Shown here: positions 1 through 6,151 of the stretch, one piece after another
Numbering within the stretch: position 1 is the stretch's first letter
Layout: the number at the start of each line of letters is the position of its first letter
Origin: Alphaproteobacteria bacterium UBA998
Lineage (GTDB): Bacteria; Pseudomonadota; Alphaproteobacteria; Rickettsiales; UBA998
Assembly: GCA_002291925.1 (NCBI GenBank)
Contig: DBAY01000035.1
Location: 1-6,740 of the forward strand
Reading direction: 5' to 3'
Length of the DNA stretch: 6,740 bases
Notes under the pieces: generated by a model
Databases searched by the model: none
What the model saw: only the letters and a program-made list of their open reading frames with translations
What the model was told of the DNA's origin: nothing
Translations under genes and position numbers: made by a program

Positions 1-348
1 GTGACGCTGAAAGGCAATGACGGCACGGAAGAGCGCATCCCCTGCGACGTGATGCTGCCCTTCTTCGGCCTCACCATGAAGCTGGGCCCCGTGGCTAATT
101 TCGGCCTGAACCTGCATGAGAACCTCATCCCGGTGGATACCGAGAAGTTCGAGACCAGCGAGCCCGGCATCTTCGCCATCGGCGACATCAACTGGTATCC
201 GGGTAAGCTGAAGCTCATCCTCTCCGGCTTCCACGAGGCCGCCCTCATGGCCCAGCAAGCCTTCCGCTACTGCCGCCCCAACGAAAAGCTGCGGTTTCAG
301 TACACGACGTCCTCCACCGATCTTCAGAAAAAACTGGGAGTCAAATAA
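1..348 (+). CDS. Ferredoxin-NADP reductase, thioredoxin-reductase type (3' end only)
   Basis: This is the last 115 residues of a flavoprotein of about 340 residues; the 5' part lies outside the window. The GTG at base 1 is simply where the window begins in frame and is not taken as the start. The family transfers electrons between NADPH and ferredoxin or flavodoxin in the cytoplasm using FAD (EC 1.18.1.2). The visible part is the end of the NADPH domain and the C-terminal FAD-binding segment. The motif GIFAIGDIN (about residues 56-64 of the fragment) is the FAD-contacting G-D motif of pyridine-nucleotide disulphide oxidoreductases. The following YPGKLKLILSGFHEAALMAQ and the tail with YTTSS and LQKKLGV are typical of the TrxR-like FNR subgroup rather than of thioredoxin reductase. 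No CxxC is present here, but that site would lie upstream. The stop codon overlaps the ATG of the tautomerase gene (TAATG), suggesting one transcript with the next two genes, one of which is a ferredoxin and its likely partner. Confidence 0.9.
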   Translation: MTLKGNDGTEERIPCDVMLPFFGLTMKLGPVANFGLNLHENLIPVDTEKFETSEPGIFAIGDINWYPGKLKLILSGFHEAALMAQQAFRYCRPNEKLRFQYTTSSTDLQKKLGVK

Positions 349-539
349 TGCCCATCCTGCAAATTCATCTGATGGAAGGCCGCGACGAGGCCAAGAAAGC
401 CAAGCTGGTCAAACAGGTTACGCAGGCCGTGGTCGATTCGCTGGGCGTGCCGTCGGATTCGGTGCGCATCATCCTCTCCGACATGGCGCCGCATGATTAT
501 GCCATCGGCGGCGTGCTGATCCGGGATCAGAAGAAGTGA
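348..539 (+). CDS. 4-oxalocrotonate tautomerase family protein
   Basis: A 63-residue protein (62 after removal of the initiator Met) of the tautomerase superfamily. These small enzymes form hexamers or related oligomers and use the N-terminal proline as a general base/acid in keto-enol tautomerisation. It aligns from memory without gaps to Pseudomonas 4-oxalocrotonate tautomerase. Pro1, the EGR motif with Arg11, Arg39 in SVRIIL, and the IGG turn at 52-54 are all present, so the catalytic set appears intact. The position of Phe50 in 4-OT is Tyr50 here. The start is well supported: ATG is followed by CCC (Pro), it overlaps the upstream stop by one base, and GGGAG at 336-340 lies 7 nt upstream. 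The 3' end overlaps the ferredoxin start by 4 nt. No aromatic-degradation genes are visible, so the true substrate is unknown. Confidence 0.9.
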   Translation: MPILQIHLMEGRDEAKKAKLVKQVTQAVVDSLGVPSDSVRIILSDMAPHDYAIGGVLIRDQKK

Positions 540-865
540 ATATCTACACCATCACCGTTACCGATCAGCAGGGCGAGACCCGTACCATCGAAGGCATCGA
601 AGGCTGGCGGATCATGGAAATCATCCGCGATCACGGCCTGCCCATCAAAGCCGAGTGCGGCGGATGCTGTGCGTGCGGCACCTGCCATGTGTATGTCGAT
701 GCCGCGTGGGCCGAGAAATTGCCTCCCATGCTGGATGAGGAAAAAGACCGGTTGATGGATGACGCGTTCGATATACAGGATAATTCACGCCTGTGCTGCC
801 AGATACTGCTAAACGCTGAACTGAACGGCCTGAAAGTCACCCTTGCGCCGGGAACGGAGCCGTAG
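536..865 (+). CDS. [2Fe-2S] ferredoxin, adrenodoxin/Isc-Fdx type
   Basis: A 109-residue soluble electron carrier. The N-terminal beta-grasp fold (about residues 1-36) leads into the cluster loop with Cys41, Cys47 and Cys50 in C-x5-C-x2-C spacing, the vertebrate/Isc type and not the plant C-x4-C-x2-C type. The fourth ligand is in the SRLCCQ motif near residues 84-89. By analogy with RLxCQ in adrenodoxin it should be Cys88, leaving Cys44, Cys45 and Cys87 as extra cysteines. A DEEKDRL stretch followed by an acidic patch (67-79) matches the partner-binding helix of this family. Such ferredoxins serve Fe-S cluster assembly or feed P450s and oxygenases. No isc genes are visible here. The start is GTG at 536, overlapping the tautomerase stop (GTGA), with a weak upstream GGGA at 523-526, so translation is probably coupled. 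Its natural reductant is likely the FNR encoded two genes upstream. Confidence 0.92.
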   Translation: MNIYTITVTDQQGETRTIEGIEGWRIMEIIRDHGLPIKAECGGCCACGTCHVYVDAAWAEKLPPMLDEEKDRLMDDAFDIQDNSRLCCQILLNAELNGLKVTLAPGTEP

Positions 866-907
866 GATTTTCTCCATTATTCTTCAGGCCTTCGGAATGA
901 AAAGAAA

Positions 908-2326
908 TCACTCCCGGATCAGTGCCCGGTATTCCTCGATCTTTCCTCGAATTGTGCGGCACATGAGGTAGAGGCCGATGCCGTTGGGCAAGGCCATCAC
1001 CAGAATGAGCAGGTCACCGAAATCGACGATGGGGCCGAGGCTCAGGATGCCGCCGAGGAACGTGAAGCTGCAGAAGATGAGATAGAACAGCACGATGAAT
1101 TTCGGGCCGAACAGGAATTGCCAGGCGCGTTCCGCGTAGAAGCTCCACGTCACCATGCAGGTGAAGGCGAACAGCAGGACGCACACGGCCAGCACCTGCG
1201 GGAACCAGTCGATCACGGTGGCGAAGGCGGCAGCGGTCATGACCACGCCGGAGCCCACGGAAGGGTCCTTGTACACGCCCGTGGTCACCAGCACGAGGCC
1301 GGTCATGGTGCAGATGATGACGGTGTCGATCAGCGGCTCTAGCAGGCCGATGCAGCCTTCCTGCGCCGGGTAGGGCACGCGTGAGGCGGCGTGGGCGATG
1401 GGGCTGGAGCCAATGCCCGCCTCGCAGGAGAAAAAGGCGCGGCGCAGACCCATGATCATGGCGCCCACCATGGCGCCGCCGGCGGCCTCTGGCGTGAAGG
1501 CATGGCGGAACATCTCGGCGAACGCCGCCGGAATTTCCGCCGCATGCACGCCCAGCACCACGAGGCAGGCCACGATGTAGATGGCCGCCATCAGCGGCAC
1601 CAGTGCCGAGGCCATGGTGGCGATGCGTTTGATGCCGCCGATCAGTACCACGCCGATCATCACCGCGATGACGGCGGAGAGTATCCATTCATAGCCGCGC
1701 AGGAAGGTGAAACTGTCGGCCAGCGAGGCGACGGTCTGGTTGGATTGCAGCATATTGCCGCCCGCCAGCGAGCCGAGGATGCAGCAGATGCAGAACAGCA
1801 CGGAGAGAAAGCGCCCCAGACGCGGCATGCCTTTTTCGGCCAGCCCGTCCTGCAGGTAATGGAAGGGCCCGCCGGAGATTTTCCCCTGCGCGTCCGTGAC
1901 GCGATACATATGGCCGATGGTCACTTCCGCCAGCTTGGTCGCGGTGCCGAGAAAGCCCGCCAGCATCATCCACACCACCGCGCCGGGGCCGCCGATGGCC
2001 ACACTGACCGCCACGCCGGAGATATTGCCGAGCCCCACGGTGCCAGACAGCGCCGCTGCCAGCGCCTGACGTGAGCTGATCTCGCCGCTGCCCTCGTGAT
2101 TGCGGAAGAAAAGCCTCACCGCGTGGGGGATCAGTTTCAGATTGGCAAAGCGCAGATAAAACGTGAAAAACAGCCCCCCGGCCATCATCCACAGCACCAG
2201 CAGCGGAAATCCCTCCGGCGCAAAGGGCAGGGGAAGCGGATAGAACAGGATAGCCGAAAGACCGTCGGTGAGCGCCGTAAACGCGTCCTGCAGGGCGGGC
2301 GGCGGAGTGTAGGCCGGTGCGGTCAT
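908..2326 (-). CDS. Sodium:alanine/glycine symporter, AGCS family
   Basis: An integral inner-membrane protein of 472 residues from the chosen ATG, expected to import alanine or glycine with Na+ (or H+). It is rich in hydrophobic helices throughout and has the family hallmarks. These are the conserved segment with GTVGLGNISGV and GGPGAVVWMM (about residues 95-121), the motif SCEAGIGSSPIAHAA (about 300-314; SNEAGMGSAP in most relatives), and the TWSFYAERAW segment (about 393-402). The length matches the usual 450-500 residues. An upstream in-frame TTG at 2362 would add 12 residues. Neither start has a good Shine-Dalgarno sequence, and I prefer the ATG. An in-frame stop directly precedes the region of the TTG. 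The gene runs opposite to the APC permease and converges on the ferredoxin gene, with 42 bp between them and no convincing terminator. Family is secure; the exact substrate is inferred. Confidence 0.93.
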   Translation of the reverse strand: MTAPAYTPPPALQDAFTALTDGLSAILFYPLPLPFAPEGFPLLVLWMMAGGLFFTFYLRFANLKLIPHAVRLFFRNHEGSGEISSRQALAAALSGTVGLGNISGVAVSVAIGGPGAVVWMMLAGFLGTATKLAEVTIGHMYRVTDAQGKISGGPFHYLQDGLAEKGMPRLGRFLSVLFCICCILGSLAGGNMLQSNQTVASLADSFTFLRGYEWILSAVIAVMIGVVLIGGIKRIATMASALVPLMAAIYIVACLVVLGVHAAEIPAAFAEMFRHAFTPEAAGGAMVGAMIMGLRRAFFSCEAGIGSSPIAHAASRVPYPAQEGCIGLLEPLIDTVIICTMTGLVLVTTGVYKDPSVGSGVVMTAAAFATVIDWFPQVLAVCVLLFAFTCMVTWSFYAERAWQFLFGPKFIVLFYLIFCSFTFLGGILSLGPIVDFGDLLILVMALPNGIGLYLMCRTIRGKIEEYRALIRE

Positions 2327-2463
2327 GGCATCAGGTGTAGAAACTTTACGTAGGGGCGACAACCGTTAATTTCTTTTACACCCCAAGGGTGCGAGAAACT
2401 TGCGTGAAGACGGCGCGCTTGCTACTGCTTTCGACTTTACGGTCATCTTACCGAGAGCGCCTG
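2327..2463. promoter_or_regulatory. Divergent intergenic region between two amino-acid transporter genes
   Basis: These 137 bp separate the starts of the AGCS symporter (- strand) and the APC permease (+ strand), so both promoters are expected here. I found no pair of -35/-10 hexamers good enough to name on either strand. The region is locally richer in A+T than the genes (about 2340-2382). It carries an imperfect direct repeat, GGTGTAGAAACTT at 2334-2346 and GGTGCGAGAAACTT at 2388-2401, and a second exact 8-bp repeat, ACTTTACG, at 2343-2350 and 2434-2441. These may be operator sites or chance. Confidence 0.5.
2453..2457 (+). promoter_or_regulatory. Ribosome binding site that decides the permease start
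   Basis: GAGAG lies 6 nt upstream of the ATG at 2464. It supports that start over the in-frame GTG at 2389, which would add 25 residues (rich in Arg and Leu) that look unlike the N-terminus of this transporter family. Confidence 0.6.
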
Positions 2464-3978
2464 ATGTCGTCCCAGCTTTTCCTGAAAAAATCCGTGCAGC
2501 GCATCCAGCAGGAAGGGATGCAGAGCCAGCTTAAACGCACGCTCGGGCCGTGGAACCTCGTCAGTCTGGGCATCGGCTGCATCATCGGGGCGGGGATTTT
2601 CGTGATGACGGGCACCGCTGCCGCCAACCATGCCGGCCCGGCCATCATCCTCTCCTTCGTGCTGGCGGGCATCGTGTGCGCCTTCACCGGCCTTTGCTAT
2701 GCGGAGCTGGCCTCCGTGCTCCCCGTCTCCGGCAGCGCCTACACCTATGCCTATGCCACGCTCGGCGAAATTTTCGCTTGGGTGATGGGCTGGCTGCTTG
2801 TGCTGGAATATGGCCTGGCGGCCTCCACGGTGGCGGTCGGGTGGTCGGGCTATGTGGTGAGCTTCCTCAAGGATTTTTCCATCGTCATCCCGCCACAATT
2901 TACCCAGCCCATGGGCGCGCCGATCATGCTGGAAGATGGCAGCATCATTCATGGCATCATCAATTTGCCCGCGCTGTTTGGCATTCTGGCGGTCACCGCG
3001 CTGCTCGTCATCGGCGTGAGCGAGTCGGCCAAGGTAAACAATTTCATAGTCGCCATAAAGGTTTCCGTGGTGCTGGCTTTCATCATCATCGGCTTCTTTT
3101 ACGTCAACCCGGATAACTGGTCGCCCTTCATCCCGGAAAATACCGGCGTGGACGGCGAGTTCGGCTGGAGCGGCGTCTTCCGCGCGGCCTCCATTATTTT
3201 CTTCGCGTATGTTGGTTTCGAGGCGGTTTCCACCGCCGCCGCCGAGGCGAAAGACCCGCAGAAGGACATGCCATTTGGCATCATCGGCTCGCTGGTGATC
3301 TGCACGCTGCTCTACATGGGCGTCTCCGCCGTGCTGACCGGCGTGGTGCCTTACAGTGACCTCAACGTCCCCGACCCGATGGCCGTGGCGGTGGATCATA
3401 TCGGCCTTGGCTGGTTTTCCTTCATCATCAAGGTGGGCGCCATCATGGGGCTTTCCTCGGTGATGCTGGTACTGGTCTACGGCCAGACGCGCATCTTCTA
3501 TACCATGGCCCGCGACGGCCTGATGCCGCAGCCCTTCTGCAAGGTGCATCCGCGCTTCCACACGCCCTACATCAATACCATCTTTGTCGGCATCCTCGTG
3601 GCCCTCGCTGCGGCGCTCACCCCCATTGGCGTGCTGGGGGATCTGGTCAGCTTGGGTACCATCGCGGCCTTTGCCATTGTGTGCATCAGCGTGCTGTTTC
3701 TCCGTAAGACGCAGCCGCAACTGCACCGTCCGTTCCGCACCCCCTTCATGCCGTGGGTGCCGATTGGTGGACTCATCTCCTGCGGTGGCCTGCTGTATGG
3801 CATGTTCGCGTCCGAAAGCGGTGCGCACATCGCCAAATTCATGGCAGGCTTCGTCGCGGTAGGCTTCGTGATCTATTTCTCCTACGGCTACAAACACAGC
3901 CGCCTCGCCCATGGCGACAAGCCCCTCGACGGCGACGCCGAGTTCGTCACCCACGAGCACGAGCCGCAGACGGATTAG
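2464..3978 (+). CDS. APC-superfamily amino-acid permease, cationic amino acid transporter type
   Basis: A 504-residue inner-membrane permease with about 12 predicted hydrophobic helices, of the CAT/YfnA-like branch of the amino acid-polyamine-organocation superfamily (LeuT-like fold). The soluble N-terminus with LKRTLGPWNLV leads into helix 1 with GIGCIIGAGIFV (about residues 36-47), the unwound substrate-binding GxG segment. Helix 6 is FFAYVGFEAVSTAAAEAKDPQKDMP (given here as FFAYVGFEAV about 246-255, then the E-x-x-x-P-x-x-D-x-P type signature ending near 270). The loop GQTRIFYTMARDGLMP (about 340-355) and RPFRTPFMP (about 422-430) are further family signatures. The C-terminal tail (about 478-504) is hydrophilic, rich in His and acidic residues, and cytoplasmic. 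The family imports amino acids by proton symport or exchange; the substrate cannot be read from sequence. It is divergent from the AGCS symporter and is followed by a strong hairpin terminator. Confidence 0.93.
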   Translation: MSSQLFLKKSVQRIQQEGMQSQLKRTLGPWNLVSLGIGCIIGAGIFVMTGTAAANHAGPAIILSFVLAGIVCAFTGLCYAELASVLPVSGSAYTYAYATLGEIFAWVMGWLLVLEYGLAASTVAVGWSGYVVSFLKDFSIVIPPQFTQPMGAPIMLEDGSIIHGIINLPALFGILAVTALLVIGVSESAKVNNFIVAIKVSVVLAFIIIGFFYVNPDNWSPFIPENTGVDGEFGWSGVFRAASIIFFAYVGFEAVSTAAAEAKDPQKDMPFGIIGSLVICTLLYMGVSAVLTGVVPYSDLNVPDPMAVAVDHIGLGWFSFIIKVGAIMGLSSVMLVLVYGQTRIFYTMARDGLMPQPFCKVHPRFHTPYINTIFVGILVALAAALTPIGVLGDLVSLGTIAAFAIVCISVLFLRKTQPQLHRPFRTPFMPWVPIGGLISCGGLLYGMFASESGAHIAKFMAGFVAVGFVIYFSYGYKHSRLAHGDKPLDGDAEFVTHEHEPQTD

Positions 3979-3998
3979 GAGTTTTTAGTTTTGCCCCT

Positions 3999-4070
3999 GC
4001 TCCGGCCTGCTGGCCTACGCAATAGGCGACGCTTCGCTGGCTCATGGCTGACTCGGACATCCTGTCCTCG
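3999..4070. repeat. Palindrome-rich intergenic segment
   Basis: Between the permease stop and its terminator lies non-coding DNA with several short hairpins in a row. They are GGCC/GGCC (4004-4007 with 4012-4015), GCCTA/TAGGC around CGCAA (4013-4017 with 4023-4027), GCGA/TCGC around CGCT (4026-4029 with 4034-4037), and GGACA/TGTCC around TCC (4055-4059 with 4063-4067). Neighbouring stems share bases, so they cannot all form together. The density resembles dispersed palindromic elements of the REP type, but only one copy is in this window, so the repeat status is a guess. No reading frame of note crosses it. Confidence 0.35.
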
Positions 4071-4082
4071 ACTAACTAACAA

Positions 4083-4117
4083 GAAGGGCCGGATCATGTG
4101 ATCCGGCCCTTCCTTTT
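4083..4117. terminator. Perfect hairpin terminator between convergent genes
   Basis: A 13-bp perfect stem pairs GAAGGGCCGGATC (4083-4095) with GATCCGGCCCTTC (4100-4112) around an ATGT loop. It is followed on the + strand by C and TTTT (4114-4117), giving a Rho-independent terminator for the APC permease. On the - strand the same hairpin is followed by TTGTT, so it may also terminate the sigma factor/VWA transcript, which ends at 4130. The U tract is short in both directions. Confidence 0.85.
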
Positions 4118-4129
4118 ACTGCAGCTTTC

Positions 4130-6151
4130 CTACTGGTTCGTGTCCAGCGAATCAGCCAACCGCACCAGATTGAGGAACTCCGAGCGGTAGCCGAAGTGGT
4201 CCTCGCCGCGGGCGGGCTCGGCGAGCTTCACGATGTCGGCGTAGGGCACGTCCTTCACGTCACCGTCCCCGCGCAGCCGCAGGCCGAACTCTGCCACCGC
4301 CGCCGCGAAGCGAATATCGCTCGGCGCTTTCTCCAGCGTGGCGAAGCTGTCCTTCGTCGTCACCGGGCGTTCGATGAGGCGGCTTTTGCTCTGCTCCGGC
4401 AGCTTGTAGCGCAGCTTCAGGAAGGCGTACTCATCGCCGCCTTTTTTCGTCTCTGCCTTCGTATCCTCATTGCCATAGCGCAGTGGATCGACCTTGGTCG
4501 CATTGCCCACGGGCGTGATTTCATAAATCGCTGTCACCGTATGGCCGCTGCCGACGTCGCCCGCATCCACCTTGTCATTATTGAAATCCTCGCGGTTGAG
4601 CAGGCGCGTCTCGTAGCCGAGCAGGCGGTATTCGGCCACCTGCGCCGGGTTGAACTCGACCTGGATTTTCACGTCCTTGGCAATGGGGAAGAGGGTGGCG
4701 CCCGCTTCCTCCACCAGCACCTTGCGGGCCTCGTTCAGGCTGTCGATATAGGCCGCGGTACCGTTGCCGTTCTGGGCGAGGGCCTGCATCGTGTCATCCT
4801 GATAATTGCCCTGCCCGAAGCCGAGCACGGAGAGGAACACGCCGCTTTCGCGCTTTTTCTCGATAAGCTTTTTCAGTGCTTCGGGATCGCTTACGCCCAC
4901 GTTGAAATCGCCGTCGGTCGCCAGCATGACGCGGTTGACGCCCTCCTTGTCGAAATGCGCTTCCGCCAGCGCGTAAGCCTGCTCAATGCCCGCCGCCCCG
5001 GCCGTGGAGCCACCGGCATAGAGATTATCGATGGCGGCAAGGATTTTCGCCTTGTCCTTCACCTGCGTCGGCTCCAGCACCACGCCCGCCGACCCGGCAT
5101 AGGTGACAATGCTGATGGTGTCGCCCGCCTCCAGCGAGTTCACAAGCATCTTGAAGGCGCTTTGCAGCAGCGGCAGCTTGTCTGGCTCCTGCATGGAGCC
5201 CGAGGTATCAATGAGGAACACGAGGTTGGAATGCGGCTTTTTCGCCTGCGGGATTTCGTATCCTTTCAGGCCGATATGCATCAGCTTCGTATTCTTGTTC
5301 CACGGCGTCGGATAGACCGCCACGGTGGGCTCGAACGGCTTCTCGCGGCTGTCCGGGCGTGGATAGTCATAATCGAAGTAATTGACCATCTCCTCAATGC
5401 GCACGGCCTCGGCGGGTGGCAGTTGCCCATTATTCAGCGCGCGGCGCACGGTAGCGTAGGAGGCCGTGTCCACATCGATGGAGAAGGTCGAAACCGGCTC
5501 CTGTGACACCAGCTTCAGAGCGTTCGGCTTGTATTCTGCGAACTCATCGCGGTTTTCCTGTAGAGCCTGGTAATAGGTCTCTGGCGAGGGCATGGGAGCG
5601 GCGATGCCTGCCGGGGGGGGAGCGGGCGCAATCATGGCACGCGACGTGGTGCTGTTTACTGCCGCATCCGCCGATTCCATCTGAATCATGGGCCCTTCCC
5701 GCTTTATGAGTGGGGCAGGCATGGGTTGGGGCGCAGGCGGTGCGGCAGGAGGCGCCTGCATCGTCAAAGCATCCGTTGCCGCAGATGGCTGCTTCGCCTC
5801 AAGCGGTTGCGCGTTCTCCGGCACGGATGTCCCCTGGTAGCCAGAAGAAAGCGAGGACGTCTCCTGCAGATGCATCGTCAGGCTAACGCCGATGGCGAGT
5901 ACGCCCAGCGAGCCGAGGGCCAGTGATACCTTATGTTTACCCGACAGAACCGACATGATGATCTCCCTTGTGGTCGTTGTTCTGTCCTTGAGACGACCGT
6001 GGTGGGAAAACCCTTGGAGATTTTTTTCATTTATTTTTTCCGCGCGCGCGAATTCGGCCCGGGCGGCGGCCAGCGCCTCCTGTTCCGCCCGCGCGGAGGG
6101 GGCAGGAATCTCCATATCGGAGAATAGTTTATGCAGCTGCCGATCGTCCAT
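4130..6151 (-). CDS. Membrane-anchored von Willebrand factor A domain protein, YfbK type
   Basis: A 673-residue protein. Residues 1-74 form a polar, Ala/Glu-rich presumed cytoplasmic region. A single hydrophobic segment follows at about 75-95, with KHK just before it, which suggests an N-in orientation. Residues about 114-194 are a Pro/Ala/Met-rich, low-complexity linker. Next come the N-terminal extension typical of YfbK proteins (about 192-284, with ETYYQ and FSIDVDTASY) and the VWA domain (about 309-480). The metal-binding MIDAS site looks complete: D315, S317 and S319 of DTSGS, T383 in GGST, and D413 in ATDGD. The C-terminal part (about 495-673) matches the DUF3520-like end of the family. 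VWA domains bind protein ligands through Mg2+; the ligand here is unknown. ATG at 6151 is chosen because it overlaps the sigma factor stop (TGATG) and has AAGGAG 8 nt upstream; a longer in-frame version to 6229 would lie inside the sigma gene. Gene order and topology suggest a regulator of the sigma factor, but I see no zinc-type anti-sigma motif (HxxxCxxC). Confidence 0.9.
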   Translation of the reverse strand: MDDRQLHKLFSDMEIPAPSARAEQEALAAARAEFARAEKINEKNLQGFSHHGRLKDRTTTTREIIMSVLSGKHKVSLALGSLGVLAIGVSLTMHLQETSSLSSGYQGTSVPENAQPLEAKQPSAATDALTMQAPPAAPPAPQPMPAPLIKREGPMIQMESADAAVNSTTSRAMIAPAPPPAGIAAPMPSPETYYQALQENRDEFAEYKPNALKLVSQEPVSTFSIDVDTASYATVRRALNNGQLPPAEAVRIEEMVNYFDYDYPRPDSREKPFEPTVAVYPTPWNKNTKLMHIGLKGYEIPQAKKPHSNLVFLIDTSGSMQEPDKLPLLQSAFKMLVNSLEAGDTISIVTYAGSAGVVLEPTQVKDKAKILAAIDNLYAGGSTAGAAGIEQAYALAEAHFDKEGVNRVMLATDGDFNVGVSDPEALKKLIEKKRESGVFLSVLGFGQGNYQDDTMQALAQNGNGTAAYIDSLNEARKVLVEEAGATLFPIAKDVKIQVEFNPAQVAEYRLLGYETRLLNREDFNNDKVDAGDVGSGHTVTAIYEITPVGNATKVDPLRYGNEDTKAETKKGGDEYAFLKLRYKLPEQSKSRLIERPVTTKDSFATLEKAPSDIRFAAAVAEFGLRLRGDGDVKDVPYADIVKLAEPARGEDHFGYRSEFLNLVRLADSLDTNQ
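5963..5969 (-). promoter_or_regulatory. Candidate internal ribosome binding site in the VWA gene
   Basis: On the coding strand, AAGGGAG lies 6 nt before an in-frame ATG at 5956-5954 (Met66 of the 673-residue protein, MSVLSGKHK). Initiation there would give a 608-residue form that starts right before the membrane segment and lacks nearly all of the cytoplasmic region. The match is as good as that of the main start. It could equally be a chance match in coding sequence. Confidence 0.4.

Noticed and set aside
866..907. Possible terminator between the convergent ferredoxin and AGCS genes around the AGGCCT palindrome
   Set aside because: The only stems I could draw are 4-6 bp with poor extension and no clear T tract directly after, so no terminator is called.
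1391..2074. A 227-codon + strand frame and a 224-codon - strand frame (1014-1688) within the AGCS symporter gene
   Set aside because: Both give low-complexity His/Gly/Arg-rich peptides with no recognisable features, opposite to or out of frame with the well-supported symporter.
2389..2463. Longer permease start at the GTG at 2389, adding 25 residues
   Set aside because: The extension does not look like the family's N-terminus, and the ATG at 2464 has a well-placed GAGAG. It would also cover much of the likely control region.
2443..3960. A stop-free frame of 505 codons on the - strand across the whole APC permease gene
   Set aside because: The translation is His-, Gly-, Asp- and Arg-rich with no recognisable domain, and it mirrors the codon pattern of a clearly real membrane protein on the + strand. 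It is a G+C-driven shadow.
4196..5506. A stop-free frame of 436 codons on the + strand across the VWA gene
   Set aside because: The translation has no family features, while the - strand frame contains a full VWA protein with MIDAS residues. Treated as a shadow frame.
6009..6029. Out-of-frame ATG followed by an A-rich start (MKKIS) within the VWA gene
   Set aside because: It opens a frame of about 50 codons with no recognisable features that ends early; the continuous VWA frame explains the region.
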